The notes under the pieces: generated by a model | What the model saw: only the letters and a program-made list of their open reading frames with translations | What the model was told of the DNA's origin: nothing | Databases searched by the model: none | Assembly: GCA_028577615.1 (NCBI GenBank) | Contig: JAJSDU010000024.1 | Location: 1 to 41,681, forward strand | DNA length: 41,681 nucleotides | Reading direction: 5' to 3' | Source of the DNA: Nitrosomonas sp. | GTDB lineage: Bacteria; Pseudomonadota; Gammaproteobacteria; Burkholderiales; Nitrosomonadaceae | Part shown: positions 1-8,013 of the stretch, piece by piece | Layout of the letters: each line of letters begins with the position of its first letter | How positions within the stretch are numbered: position 1 is the first letter of the stretch | Program-made: the position numbers and the translations under genes

Positions 1-2
1 GC

Positions 3-269
3 TCCGGCTACGGCGACGGCTCCGGCTACGGCGACGGCTCCGGCTCCGGCTCCGGCGACGGCGACGGCTCCGGCTCCGGCTACGGCGACGGCTCCGGCTC
101 CGGCTACGGCTCCGGCTCCGGCTACGGCGACGGCTCCGGCTCCGGCTACGGCTACGGCGACGGCTCCGGCTCCGGCTCCGGCGACGGCTCCGGCTACGGC
201 GACGGCTCCGGCTCCGGCTACGGCTACGGCGACGGCTACGGCTCCGGCTCCGGCGACGGCTTCGATTAA
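3..269 (+). CDS. C-terminal part of a Gly-X repeat protein (5' end outside window)
   Basis: The only sensible open frame runs from the window edge to TAA at 267-269. It consists of 43 dipeptides X-Gly with X limited to Ser, Tyr or Asp, then Phe-Asp. At DNA level each 6-base unit is TCC, TAC or GAC followed by an invariant GGC, a low-complexity tandem array. Similar Ser/Tyr/Asp-Gly tails occur on phage proteins of the DUF7666 type as I recall them, but the globular N-terminus lies outside the window, so the family is a guess. It is the most upstream gene seen of the plus-strand early region. Function unknown; such a tail would be flexible and acidic. Confidence 0.7.
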   Translation, partial: SGYGDGSGYGDGSGSGSGDGDGSGSGYGDGSGSGYGSGSGYGDGSGSGYGYGDGSGSGSGDGSGYGDGSGSGYGYGDGYGSGSGDGFD

Positions 270-302
270 AAAGAATTTCACCTTGGCAACCCGTTGGTAG
301 CC

Positions 303-398
303 ATGAACTCGCCGGAAGTAGGGTGCGGCGCGAAAGCTGGTTTTCGTAATTGCGGCGGCGCCGATGTGAGCGCCCAGGAGAACGTCTGGAGCCAATAG
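303..398 (+). CDS. possible 31-residue ORF in the leader between the Gly-X gene and the early operon
   Basis: An ATG at 303 opens a 31-codon frame ending TAG at 396-398, in the same frame as the preceding Gly-X gene. The product has two Cys and no recognised domain. No convincing Shine-Dalgarno precedes it. The same stretch can fold into short hairpins (CGAAA/TTTCG around 340-355 and CCAG/CTGG around 374-389), so it may be a structured leader rather than a gene. Confidence 0.25.
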   Translation: MNSPEVGCGAKAGFRNCGGADVSAQENVWSQ

Positions 399-453
399 CC
401 AGCAGAACGACGTGACAAGCCTGGAGAGACAGGCACATAACAAGGGGATGAAT

Positions 454-597
454 ATGAAACGATTTGAAATAACGATCCGAACGGCTGATACGAAGACCCG
501 GAAGATTTACGGACTATTCAGGTCTAGCTTTGAAGCGTACATGCAAACGCTGAACTCGGTGGGTCAGCTCTGCTACGTGAAAGTGCGGGTGCTGTAA
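454..597 (+). CDS. small hypothetical protein (47 aa)
   Basis: I chose the ATG at 454 because AAGGGG lies about six bases upstream; the ATG at 448 is too close to that site and the GTG at 412 has none. The product starts MKRFEITIRT, is basic, and has no known domain. Its TAA overlaps the ATG of the next gene (TAATG), so the two are probably translated together. First gene of the coupled early operon. Function unknown. Confidence 0.6.
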   Translation: MKRFEITIRTADTKTRKIYGLFRSSFEAYMQTLNSVGQLCYVKVRVL

Positions 598-755
598 TGA
601 GTACACCTGTTCAGATGCTTCAAAACAAAACCGGCATGCTATCGGTGTTATGTGATGACGGATCAATTATGTATCAGTTTTACGACTCCGAGGAGGATAA
701 AACTGAGTGGGTTCGCCAAGTTGATATTCCGCAAGACGGTGAGGCTAAGCAATGA
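597..755 (+). CDS. small hypothetical protein (52 aa)
   Basis: The ATG at 597 shares a base with the preceding TAA, and the TGA at 753-755 overlaps the next ATG at 752. Both junctions are typical of translational coupling, which is the main support for this short gene. The product starts MSTPVQMLQN and ends with an acidic, Gln/Lys-rich tail; no known domain. Function unknown. Confidence 0.6.
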   Translation: MSTPVQMLQNKTGMLSVLCDDGSIMYQFYDSEEDKTEWVRQVDIPQDGEAKQ

Positions 756-1096
756 GCCTTCCGGTCATAAAATTGTCGATGAAGCAGGTCGAGATGCGCA
801 TCCGCGAAAACCAATGGGACCAGCTTGGCAGGGCCATTGATGATCTGGTCATGAATCGTGAATATCCGCTCGATGTGACTGAGTTTTTAAAGTGGCTTCA
901 GGCTTCGCTGACAAAACGCCAGGGGATCATTGATGAGTTTTCGCAGGAACACCAGAACATCCAGCAGGACGTGAATATTTTGGATGCGCTTCTCCTCTGG
1001 ATGGATTGCAATTACGAATCTGACGGATATCAAACCAGAGTTGAACGGGTGGCGAAATTAAAAGCGGCGTTTGAGAAACTGGAGGTGGTGCCATGA
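752..1096 (+). CDS. hypothetical protein (114 aa)
   Basis: Starts in an ATGA overlap with the upstream gene and overlaps the downstream ATG at 1093 by four bases. The product is charged and looks mostly helical, with Met/Gln/Glu-rich segments and no recognisable motif. Its position ahead of the exonuclease and RecT genes suggests an early accessory role, but I cannot assign one. Confidence 0.7.
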   Translation: MSLPVIKLSMKQVEMRIRENQWDQLGRAIDDLVMNREYPLDVTEFLKWLQASLTKRQGIIDEFSQEHQNIQQDVNILDALLLWMDCNYESDGYQTRVERVAKLKAAFEKLEVVP

Positions 1097-1233
1097 GCCA
1101 GGATTCAAAACTGATGGTCTTTTGTGTACTTCTGGTGCTAACTGCACTTTGGATGGATGACGGAGCAGCGCAGCGATGGTGCGACACGTACCAATTTTGC
1201 GAGGAGGAAACGACGAATCATGATCACGAATAA
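1093..1233 (+). CDS. small membrane protein (46 aa)
   Basis: The ATG at 1093 overlaps the preceding stop (ATGA) and the frame ends TAA at 1231-1233. Residues about 7-21 (LMVFCVLLVLTALWM) form one hydrophobic segment. The rest is a short polar tail with two Cys and a His/Glu-rich end. It looks like a single-pass membrane micro-protein. It overlaps the start of the next ORF (1220) by 14 bases. Function unknown. Confidence 0.5.
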   Translation: MSQDSKLMVFCVLLVLTALWMDDGAAQRWCDTYQFCEEETTNHDHE

Positions 1234-1348
1234 GCGGCTTACATATAGACAGCTCACAATCTGGCAGCGATTGGACAATTTTATATATTTCATCCGGCGC
1301 GGCCATTCTATCAAGCAGGCTTGGAGGTATTCGAGGGTGGCGATATGA
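1220..1348 (+). CDS. small basic hypothetical protein (42 aa)
   Basis: The start at ATG 1220 is preceded by GAGGAGG at about 1201-1207; the upstream in-frame ATG at 1157 lies inside the previous gene and has no such site. The product begins MITNKRLTYR, is rich in Arg and aromatic residues, and has no known domain. Its TGA overlaps the ATG of the exonuclease gene by four bases, consistent with coupled translation. Confidence 0.5.
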   Translation: MITNKRLTYRQLTIWQRLDNFIYFIRRGHSIKQAWRYSRVAI

Positions 1349-2271
1349 GTGAATTAGACAGAAGTTCTTATATCGGAAGCAGCGACGCCAGCGCAATACT
1401 TGGTGTTTCGCCGTGGAAAAGCCCGTTCGCCTTGTATCAAGAGAAGATCGGTGAATGGAAGGAAGAAATTACCACTGTTAAGCAGAAACAATTTAATCGC
1501 GGCAAGAAATTTGAGCCAATGATTCTTGAAATACTGGTTGAGGAACTGGAAGAACGTGGCCATGACATTGAAGTAATAGCCACAAATGAACGGCTGCGTG
1601 ATACTGAATTGCCTTTCCTTGCATCTGAATCCGACATGGTGTTGCGTGTTGATGGCGAGGTTATCAGTGCAGAGGCAAAATCTGTGAACGGCTTCGCTGC
1701 AAAACTTTGGGGCGAGCCTGAGACAGACGATTTCCCGATCTATTACCAGTGCCAGACGATGCACGATTTGATGGTTAAGCGCCGGAATAAATGCGTGGTT
1801 GCCGCGTTGATTGGAACTGATGATCTGCGCATTCACTGGATCGAACGTGATGAGGAAATAATCCAGGCAATCCGCAGCAAGGAAATTGATTTTTGGGATC
1901 GGATACAGCGCCGTGATCCGCCGGAACCAACAAGCCCCGAAGATATTAAGCGGCTTTATCAATTTGATTCAGGAGCCGTGCTGGAAGCGGATGCCGAATT
2001 GCTTGAGTGGGTCGGTGAATTATCTAACGTAAAAACAAGCTGCAAAGCTGCTGAGACACGAATTGAAACGTTATCGACATTGATAAAAGCCAGAATGGGC
2101 GAGGCGGCTTTGCTGACTCACAACGGGCAGAAATTGGTGTCTTGGAAGGCGAGCAAGACAAGCACAAAAATTGACTGGCAATCTGCTTATCTGTCTCTGA
2201 AACCAGAGGCGGGGCACGTTGCGAATTTCACAACCACAAAACCGGGCGCAAGGCCATTTTTAGTTAAATAA
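1345..2271 (+). CDS. YqaJ-type (lambda-exonuclease-like) recombinase nuclease
   Basis: 308 residues from ATG 1345, which sits in an ATGA overlap after GAGGGTGG; the in-frame ATG at 1321 would overlap the upstream gene. The PD-(D/E)xK core is visible: the N-terminal YIGSSDASAILG motif, Glu57 in a GKKFEP segment, Asp97 (ASESDM) and Glu110-x-Lys112 (AEAKS). Family members are 5'-3' double-strand exonucleases that make the 3' overhangs used by the partner annealase. The next gene is RecT, the classic two-component phage recombination pair. Probably cytoplasmic and early-expressed. Confidence 0.9.
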   Translation: MSELDRSSYIGSSDASAILGVSPWKSPFALYQEKIGEWKEEITTVKQKQFNRGKKFEPMILEILVEELEERGHDIEVIATNERLRDTELPFLASESDMVLRVDGEVISAEAKSVNGFAAKLWGEPETDDFPIYYQCQTMHDLMVKRRNKCVVAALIGTDDLRIHWIERDEEIIQAIRSKEIDFWDRIQRRDPPEPTSPEDIKRLYQFDSGAVLEADAELLEWVGELSNVKTSCKAAETRIETLSTLIKARMGEAALLTHNGQKLVSWKASKTSTKIDWQSAYLSLKPEAGHVANFTTTKPGARPFLVK

Positions 2272-2281
2272 GGAAATCATC

Positions 2282-3319
2282 ATGAGCGTAGCAAATTTAA
2301 AAGCAGCAGCAACCGGCGGCGAAGCGCCGATGAAACTTTCTGATATGAAACCGAAAGATCAGATTGCCCATTTATTGAGAAGCAAGCACGCGGAAATATC
2401 CAAGATGTTGCCGAAGCACTTGAACGCAGAAAGATTGCTGAAAGTTGCGCAAATCGCCGCGACCACAACGCCTGCGCTTGCAAAATGCGATGTGCCGAGT
2501 CTGATCGGTGCAATTGGCCAGTGCGCGCAAATGGGACTGGAGCCAAACACGGTCTTGGGGCACGCATACCTGTTGCCATTTAACACTAAGCGCAAGGACG
2601 CAAATGGCAATGAAAAATGGGTTAATTCTGTCCAAGTAATAATTGGGTACAAAGGATTAATCGATCTCGCACGACGCTCCGGGCAAATCATCAGCATAGC
2701 GGCGCACGAAGTATGTGGAAACGATAGGTTCGAACTGGTTTATGGACTGGATGAGAAGTTAAACCACACGCCAGCAATGGAAGCGCGCGGAGAAGTAATC
2801 GGATTTTACGCGATAGCCAAGCTGAAAGATGGCGGCCATGCGTTCGAGTTCATGAGCAGATACCAGGTTGAAGAAATTAAAGCGGCAAGTGAACGCAAGA
2901 ATAAGCGCGAATCGTCTGTTTGGAAGGATCATTTTATCGAAATGGGGCGCAAGACTGTGATCCGCAGATTAGCAAAGTATCTGCCTTTGTCTATTGAGTT
3001 CCAGACTGCATCAGCTTTGGATGGCATGGCGGACGCCGGGAAAGATCAGCACCTTGATGATATTGAGGGTGATTTTTCTATCATCCCGGAAGATGCTCCG
3101 GAGGTTTATGAAGAAACCGGAGAGATACCAAATAACAAGCCTGAGAAAACAAAACAAATAGACCAAGACAAACCGGACATCAAAGCCGAAGAAATCAAGT
3201 CAGCGAATAACAACGAACCATCCCATGAAGAGCAGGAAGCAATCCGGCAGCAATTGATCGAAGAAGCGCAGCAGGAAGAGAAGCCTCAGTCGAAGCGCAA
3301 GTCGTTTAATCTGGAGTAA
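2282..3319 (+). CDS. recT: RecT family single-strand annealing protein
   Basis: 345 residues; SD AAGGAAA lies just before the ATG. The central region (residues about 60-230) carries the RecT hallmarks: the QCAQMGLEP segment, Leu-Pro-Phe after it, VQVIIGYKGLIDLARRSG, and a WKDHFIEMGRKTVIRRLAKYLP block. The C-terminal 90 residues are acidic and Gln/Glu-rich, as is common in RecT proteins. RecT coats and anneals the single strands produced by the YqaJ-type exonuclease encoded 10 bases upstream. It probably supports replication, circularisation or recombination of the phage genome. Confidence 0.93.
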   Translation: MSVANLKAAATGGEAPMKLSDMKPKDQIAHLLRSKHAEISKMLPKHLNAERLLKVAQIAATTTPALAKCDVPSLIGAIGQCAQMGLEPNTVLGHAYLLPFNTKRKDANGNEKWVNSVQVIIGYKGLIDLARRSGQIISIAAHEVCGNDRFELVYGLDEKLNHTPAMEARGEVIGFYAIAKLKDGGHAFEFMSRYQVEEIKAASERKNKRESSVWKDHFIEMGRKTVIRRLAKYLPLSIEFQTASALDGMADAGKDQHLDDIEGDFSIIPEDAPEVYEETGEIPNNKPEKTKQIDQDKPDIKAEEIKSANNNEPSHEEQEAIRQQLIEEAQQEEKPQSKRKSFNLE

Positions 3320-3324
3320 TCATC

Positions 3325-3537
3325 ATGCGATCAAAAGGCAAACAAGTGCAAGAAATATACAAAGATGATGAATTTGAATCGTTGCTTGATGATGCAGAAA
3401 AAAACGCAGCTAACTATTGGGAAGAAACATTCGTTTCAGACCTGAAATCAAAGTTTGAGCAATTTGGGCGGAGCATGTATTTATCAGAATCACAACAAGA
3501 TCATCTTGAGGGAATTGCAGGCGACGATAAATCATGA
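3325..3537 (+). CDS. hypothetical protein (70 aa)
   Basis: Starts five bases after the recT stop, with GGAG about seven bases before the ATG, and overlaps the next gene by four bases. The product is acidic and probably helical; no known domain. Co-transcription with exonuclease and recT suggests a recombination accessory, which is inference only. Confidence 0.7.
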   Translation: MRSKGKQVQEIYKDDEFESLLDDAEKNAANYWEETFVSDLKSKFEQFGRSMYLSESQQDHLEGIAGDDKS

Positions 3538-4040
3538 TGATAAACAAAATACCAGAAAGTGACGAAGCAGCGCTAAATGCTGCCAGGAATTGGCTTGGCT
3601 TTGTCACTTTACCTGACCACATATCAAGCATCACAAACACAACCGAATCAGCGGAGGCGGACAGAGAGCGCTACAAACAAAAGAAAAGCCCATACGAAAT
3701 ACAAACTTTTGCAACACGGAAATTGATCAGGGGATTAACCGTTTGCCTGAATGCTGGAATGATAAATAACAATGACATCTACCATCTTTTAATGGATCGA
3801 GGATTTCTGGCTAAAAAAGATGGGCGAATTATTACAAGGCAAACAGTAAACCAATATTTGCGAGCAGTCAGGGAAAGGTTGGGTTTGGTCAGGAAAGATA
3901 AAAAGACCATGATTTGCGAAATGTTTGATCAAGGTAAAAGGATGAAACAAATAGCCGAGTTGATTAACTCAACGCCTATGTATGTGTACCAAACTCTGAA
4001 AAATAACGGATACAAAGTGAATAGAGGAGATGCTTTATGA
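3534..4040 (+). CDS. predicted helix-turn-helix protein (168 aa)
   Basis: ATGATG start overlaps the upstream stop, and the stop overlaps the next start (ATGA). Residues about 127-162 (MICEMFDQGKRMKQIAELI onward) read as a resolvase/MerR-like helix-turn-helix. The preceding stretch (RQTVNQYLRAVRERLG) is basic and could be a second DNA-contacting helix. The N-terminal third is unassigned. Lying between recT and the RdgC-like gene, it may regulate the operon or bind phage DNA; neither is shown by the sequence. Confidence 0.65.
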   Translation: MMINKIPESDEAALNAARNWLGFVTLPDHISSITNTTESAEADRERYKQKKSPYEIQTFATRKLIRGLTVCLNAGMINNNDIYHLLMDRGFLAKKDGRIITRQTVNQYLRAVRERLGLVRKDKKTMICEMFDQGKRMKQIAELINSTPMYVYQTLKNNGYKVNRGDAL

Positions 4041-4927
4041 AAAATTTAACGATATTCCGGACAGAGAAAGGCTGGAAACCGGATTTTGATCTGCTGAAAA
4101 ACAATCTTTCTATGCCAGATAAATTGGGTTTCGGATGGAAAGTTCTGCGCAACGATGAGCCGGTCATAACCGTTGGCGGCAACAATTTAATAACGCTCGA
4201 AAAGCAGGAAAAATTGTTGCCGAAGCAGGTAATTGAAAATGAATTGAAGCTGCGTATATACCAGCAGATCGAGGAAGAGCAAGGCTACAAAGTTGGCAAG
4301 AAAATGAAGCGCGATTTGAAAGAGCAGATTACAGAATCGCTCTACGCCAAAGCTTTTACGGTCAGCAAATTTTTTAATGTTTGGATCAATACTGAGCATG
4401 ATTTGATGTGCGTTGAAACAACGTCAGAATCAGCTGCAGAAGATGTTTTGAAATTTTTAATCAGAGATTTTGGATGGAGTGGTAAACGTTTTAATACATT
4501 TAATCACATTGAATCGTTCATGCGCGGGTTGATAGTCGGAGATGACTCAATACCGGAGATTTTTTCGCTCGGCAGAAGTTGTGTTTTGCAGGATCGTGAC
4601 GAAAGCGGAAAGAAAATCACGTACAAGAATGAATCGCTCGATACCGGAATAGTCAGCAATTATGTGATGGAAGGCAAGCGCCCGGTAAAACTTGAGATTT
4701 CACTTCATAGCGGTGATGAAGGATGTTTTTTTACGATTGATAACAAATTCATCATAAGCAAAATCACCCTTGCTAACTTAATTGAAGATCACTCCGAGTT
4801 CGATACTGATGATGATTATTTTGACAACGAGTTTGCAATCAGATCAGGCCAGTGTTTACAGATCATCAATTCGCTGATTGAAACATTGGGCGAGGAATCA
4901 GTAGACCAACAAAGCGAGGCGGCTTAA
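4037..4927 (+). CDS. rdgC: RdgC-like recombination-associated protein
   Basis: 296 residues, close to the length of bacterial RdgC (about 300). Recognisable features are the N-terminal LTIFR strand and the central EKLLPKQVIENE segment followed by a charged helix and AFT...VWIN, the most conserved part of RdgC. RdgC forms a ring around double-stranded DNA and limits RecA access. A phage copy beside RecT and a Rad50-like ATPase would bias repair away from host RecA toward annealing; that role is inference. Coupled to its neighbours by a 4-base overlap upstream and a 2-base gap downstream. Confidence 0.8.
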   Translation: MKNLTIFRTEKGWKPDFDLLKNNLSMPDKLGFGWKVLRNDEPVITVGGNNLITLEKQEKLLPKQVIENELKLRIYQQIEEEQGYKVGKKMKRDLKEQITESLYAKAFTVSKFFNVWINTEHDLMCVETTSESAAEDVLKFLIRDFGWSGKRFNTFNHIESFMRGLIVGDDSIPEIFSLGRSCVLQDRDESGKKITYKNESLDTGIVSNYVMEGKRPVKLEISLHSGDEGCFFTIDNKFIISKITLANLIEDHSEFDTDDDYFDNEFAIRSGQCLQIINSLIETLGEESVDQQSEAA

Positions 4928-4929
4928 TC

Positions 4930-6666
4930 ATGAAAATCAACAAAATATCATCATCAGGCACAATCGCGATCAGGTCCGTGGATATCAATTGCAACACACC
5001 TATCACTCTGATTTGCGCGCACAACCGGGGCGGCAAGACATCGCTGCGGGACGGCATCATTCATGCGTTTACCGGCGCGCACCCGAAAGAGAAACTGAAA
5101 AAGAATTACTCGCTGCTGATCAATCGGAACGATGGCAACAATGTTGGTTATACGTATGTCGATTATGACGGAGGCAAACGTGCGTGCATTACCCTGCCAA
5201 ACGGCACCCATGAACTGACAGATCAATTACCAGCCGCACTGCCATTTGTCATTGATCCGGCACTATTCGGCAGCATCACGCCGGATGAACGCAGATCATT
5301 TCTGTTCGATCTTGGCAACCTGCGCAGCGATGGCGAGGAAGTGAAAAAGAAATTGATAATTCGCGGGTACAGCACAGACCGTATAAACGCCGTCATGCCG
5401 TTCCTGAAATCCAGCTTTGCCAATGCTCAAAAACACGCGGAGGAAAACGTAAAGCAGGCACGCGCTAATTGGAAAGCCGTGACTGGTGAAACGTATGGAT
5501 CACTGAAAGCCGAAAAATGGGCCACTCAGGTGCCGGTAATCGGCTCAAATGAAAAGATCGCGATCGAGAATGATCTGTCCGGAATTGATCGTGAATTGGC
5601 TGAGACAAATCAAGAACTAGGTTTTATGCAAGCGCTGATGAATGGCATCAATCAAAAATCCGGAGAAATTAATCGGCTGACTGAACTGGCGGGCAGAGAA
5701 GAACGCATCCGCCAGAAGCTCGACATAGACCGGCATCAGGTCAATGAATGGGAGGATAAAGTAACGCGAGCACGCAACGCTGCTTTGGGATCGAAGCCTG
5801 GCGCGGTGGCTTGTGCATGTCCATCTTGCGGCACTGAGCTTGTGTTTGATGGGGCAAAGCTGACTGAGCGCGGCGGCGATCTGCACGGCGATGAAGAAAT
5901 GGCCGCAAAACTGCCGGAATACGAAAACTCGCTGAAGATGATAAAAAATGCAGTGGCCAATGGCGAGCGTGATCTTGCCGCGGCAACCGCTGCGCGCGAA
6001 CAACTGGCGATGATTAATAGCTCAACAGATGCCGAGCCTTCCGCAGAAAAGATACAGGCTATAAAAGATAACGTCGCTTTCTTGCGAGCCAGCCGGGATC
6101 AAGCACAAAAGGCGTTGGATAAAATCAATGCTGAAATCAAGCTGGCAGCGGAAGCGGAGGTGAAAACCCAAAAGGCAGCCGAGCATCACGCAGACGCTCA
6201 AGCCTGGGACGCAATTGCATCTGCACTGGCGCCGGACGGAATACCGGGTGAAATGTTGGGTGCGGCGTTAAAGCCGATTAATGATCGAATTGCAGCCAGC
6301 GTTCAACGGCTGAATTTCCCCGGCAACGTGAGCATCGCTGACGATATGACGATCATGGAAGATGACAGCAAACTGTATGCTTTTGCATCGAAAGCAACCA
6401 GATTTCTCATTGACTCGATGATTGCCGAAGCTATTAGTTTTGTTTCGGGGATCAAGTTTTTCATGGTTGATGAGTTCGATCTTCTGGACATGCCAAGCCG
6501 CAGCGCATATCTGGGATGGTTGATCGATCTTGCAGAAAACAAAGAAATCGAATCGGTAATCTTGTTCGGGACACTGAAAGAAAAGCCGGTTAAATTGCCG
6601 CCAGAGGTTTCGGCGCACTGGATCGAGAATGGATTTGTTCATGATCACAAGGAAGAGGCAGCTTAA
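4930..6666 (+). CDS. Rad50/SbcC-like ATPase with zinc-hook motif
   Basis: 578 residues. A P-loop lies near the N-terminus (AHNRGGKTS, residues 30-38, with Ala in place of the usual first Gly). Long helical arms surround a CPSC motif (Cys297/Cys300) at their midpoint, as in zinc hooks. A Walker B (FFMVDEFD, Asp514-Glu515) lies near the C-terminus. This head-arm-hook-arm-head order is that of SMC/Rad50/SbcC proteins, but at about half their length. No partner nuclease of SbcD/Mre11 type is adjacent; the YqaJ exonuclease upstream is the likely functional neighbour. It probably processes or tethers DNA ends. Confidence 0.85.
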   Translation: MKINKISSSGTIAIRSVDINCNTPITLICAHNRGGKTSLRDGIIHAFTGAHPKEKLKKNYSLLINRNDGNNVGYTYVDYDGGKRACITLPNGTHELTDQLPAALPFVIDPALFGSITPDERRSFLFDLGNLRSDGEEVKKKLIIRGYSTDRINAVMPFLKSSFANAQKHAEENVKQARANWKAVTGETYGSLKAEKWATQVPVIGSNEKIAIENDLSGIDRELAETNQELGFMQALMNGINQKSGEINRLTELAGREERIRQKLDIDRHQVNEWEDKVTRARNAALGSKPGAVACACPSCGTELVFDGAKLTERGGDLHGDEEMAAKLPEYENSLKMIKNAVANGERDLAAATAAREQLAMINSSTDAEPSAEKIQAIKDNVAFLRASRDQAQKALDKINAEIKLAAEAEVKTQKAAEHHADAQAWDAIASALAPDGIPGEMLGAALKPINDRIAASVQRLNFPGNVSIADDMTIMEDDSKLYAFASKATRFLIDSMIAEAISFVSGIKFFMVDEFDLLDMPSRSAYLGWLIDLAENKEIESVILFGTLKEKPVKLPPEVSAHWIENGFVHDHKEEAA

Positions 6667-6891
6667 ATGCTCGGGGATCTGAAAATGGTGATTGTTATAG
6701 CATGCATATTTTTTGTATGCGGATTTGGCTGGGGGCAGTGGTTTGCTGAGAGAGCTATCCGGAAAGAAAGAAGCAACTTGGAGCAAGGAAGGCTGTTGGT
6801 ATCAGTGCCAATGCACAAAGACGAAGCGTCGAGGGTATTTGAGGCTATTCAAACTCTTGTGGAACTGTCCGAGGGGAGGCGCGATGAGTAA
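6667..6891 (+). CDS. small membrane-anchored protein (74 aa)
   Basis: ATG directly follows the TAA of the ATPase gene; AGGAAGAGG lies upstream. Residues about 7-26 (MVIVIACIFFVCGFGWGQWF) are one transmembrane helix, followed by a charged cytoplasmic-type tail. A nine-codon frame at 6884-6913 bridges this gene and the next TTG start. Function unknown. Confidence 0.6.
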   Translation: MLGDLKMVIVIACIFFVCGFGWGQWFAERAIRKERSNLEQGRLLVSVPMHKDEASRVFEAIQTLVELSEGRRDE

Positions 6892-6909
6892 CCAACAAAG
6901 GGAAGCGGC

Positions 6910-7494
6910 TTGAACACGACCAAAGAACGCCCAATATTATTTTCTGTGCCGATGGTTAGAGCTATTTTAGATGGCAGAAAAACTCAAACACGGCGAGTTG
7001 TTAAACCGCAGCCATTGTTTGTCGCCGATCCAAATGTCCCGTTCAAAACGGCAAGTTGCGATCCAAAAGGCATAATCAATTGCCCATACGGCAAACCATG
7101 CGACAGACTCTGGGTTCGTGAGACGTTCGCCATAATTGATGATGAAAGTGGCTATGGATCAGCATACATAGAATACAAAGCATCATGCGACAAACCTGAG
7201 AGGATCATATGGAAGCCATCAATCCACATGCCTAGATGGGCATCACGGATATTGCTCGAGGTGACAAATGTGCGCGTTGATAAGTTGCGGGATATTAGCG
7301 AAGAGGATGCGATGGCTGAAGGCTATATTAGCACGGCGATTGTAAATGACGCTGGCGATGACTACACCGGAGAATACGCTGCAGAAGCTTTTAGAACGCT
7401 GTGGAAATCACCAATCAACGGCCAAGGATCCTGGGATTTGAATCCGTGGGTATGGGTTGTGGAATTTAAGGTTTTGGAGATAAATGAAAAATGA
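6910..7494 (+). CDS. phage ASCH-like protein (194 aa)
   Basis: Starts with TTG 6910 after AAAGGGAAG; the next Met is residue 15, inside the conserved start. The N-terminal pattern RPILFS.PMV.AILDG.KTQTRRVVKPQP, then the CPYG and LWVRE motifs, is that of a widespread phage family with an ASCH/PUA-like fold. ASCH domains are thought to bind RNA or modified bases; no activity is established for this subfamily. It overlaps the next gene by four bases. Confidence 0.75.
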   Translation: MNTTKERPILFSVPMVRAILDGRKTQTRRVVKPQPLFVADPNVPFKTASCDPKGIINCPYGKPCDRLWVRETFAIIDDESGYGSAYIEYKASCDKPERIIWKPSIHMPRWASRILLEVTNVRVDKLRDISEEDAMAEGYISTAIVNDAGDDYTGEYAAEAFRTLWKSPINGQGSWDLNPWVWVVEFKVLEINEK

Positions 7495-7697
7495 GCACAC
7501 TCGGCGGAGTAACAAGATTGTCGTGGGATGTTTCAAGATGCACCGGCGAAAACCAGAGCGGGAAATGCACAGAGCGAATGAATTGCCTTAGACATACGGA
7601 ATTCGAAAGCGGAAGCTTAATTACACCAAAGTTTGAAGCACCTGTGTATTCTAATTTATCAACCGGTTGCGAGCTAATGATTCATGATCCAAAATAA
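7491..7697 (+). CDS. small cysteine-containing protein (68 aa)
   Basis: ATG 7491 overlaps the previous stop (ATGA). The segment SRCTGENQSGKC.ERMNCLRH places three Cys (17, 25, 32) and a His close together, suggesting a small metal site, with a fourth Cys at 59. Similar short Cys-rich phage proteins exist, but I do not recognise a named family. Function unknown. Confidence 0.6.
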   Translation: MSTLGGVTRLSWDVSRCTGENQSGKCTERMNCLRHTEFESGSLITPKFEAPVYSNLSTGCELMIHDPK

Positions 7698-7796
7698 ATC
7701 AGCCATCACACAAGCAGATATTTTATAAGCTGCCTGCGCGACAGCGAACGTCATACGGCAGTTTTGCTGAAAATTTGGAATGGATTGGAAATCTAA

Positions 7797-7937
7797 GTGA
7801 AAAGACATAGAGCGCCAAAAGCAAAACCAGGAGAATGTGAAGCTCCTATTCCTAGATGTGTTAAAGCCTGGGAGAGAAATATGTATAACTATGAAGGTCA
7901 AGAATGCCCTGTTTATAAGGAGCGAAATAATGGCTGA
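7797..7937 (+). CDS. possible small cysteine-containing protein (46 aa)
   Basis: A GTG-started frame with a weak GGA eight bases upstream. It overlaps the next start (7930) by eight bases. Three Cys in CEAP...RC...QECP suggest a mini metal site resembling the 68-residue protein just upstream. Moderately supported by the overlap and the Cys pattern. Confidence 0.35.
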   Translation: MKRHRAPKAKPGECEAPIPRCVKAWERNMYNYEGQECPVYKERNNG

Positions 7938-8013
7938 ATGGAAAGAGTTTGATGGGAGTGATGAGCAGATCGCTGAGATGGGTAACTCACGGGCAGGTTG
8001 GATTGTTGAATGA
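7930..8013 (+). CDS. 27-residue mini-ORF, probable remnant of a larger phage protein
   Basis: ATG 7930 has a good AAGGAG site upstream and its TGA overlaps the next ATG at 8010. The peptide contains EFDGSDEQIAEM, which I recognise as the start of a longer phage protein family (typically continuing for tens of residues). Here the frame stops after GWIVE, so it is either a degenerated remnant or a short coupling peptide for the ASCH gene. Confidence 0.4.
   Translation: MAEWKEFDGSDEQIAEMGNSRAGWIVE

Noticed and set aside
1-266. CRISPR-like or satellite array
   Set aside because: No repeat-spacer pattern; the units are 6-base codon pairs in an open frame ending with a stop.
1354-1962. 202-codon minus-strand frame over the exonuclease gene
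   Set aside because: Shadow of the YqaJ gene; Phe/Leu-rich composition and no ribosome site.
6884-6913. Nine-codon frame ahead of the ASCH-like gene
   Set aside because: Too short to call; its stop overlaps the TTG start and it may only aid coupling.
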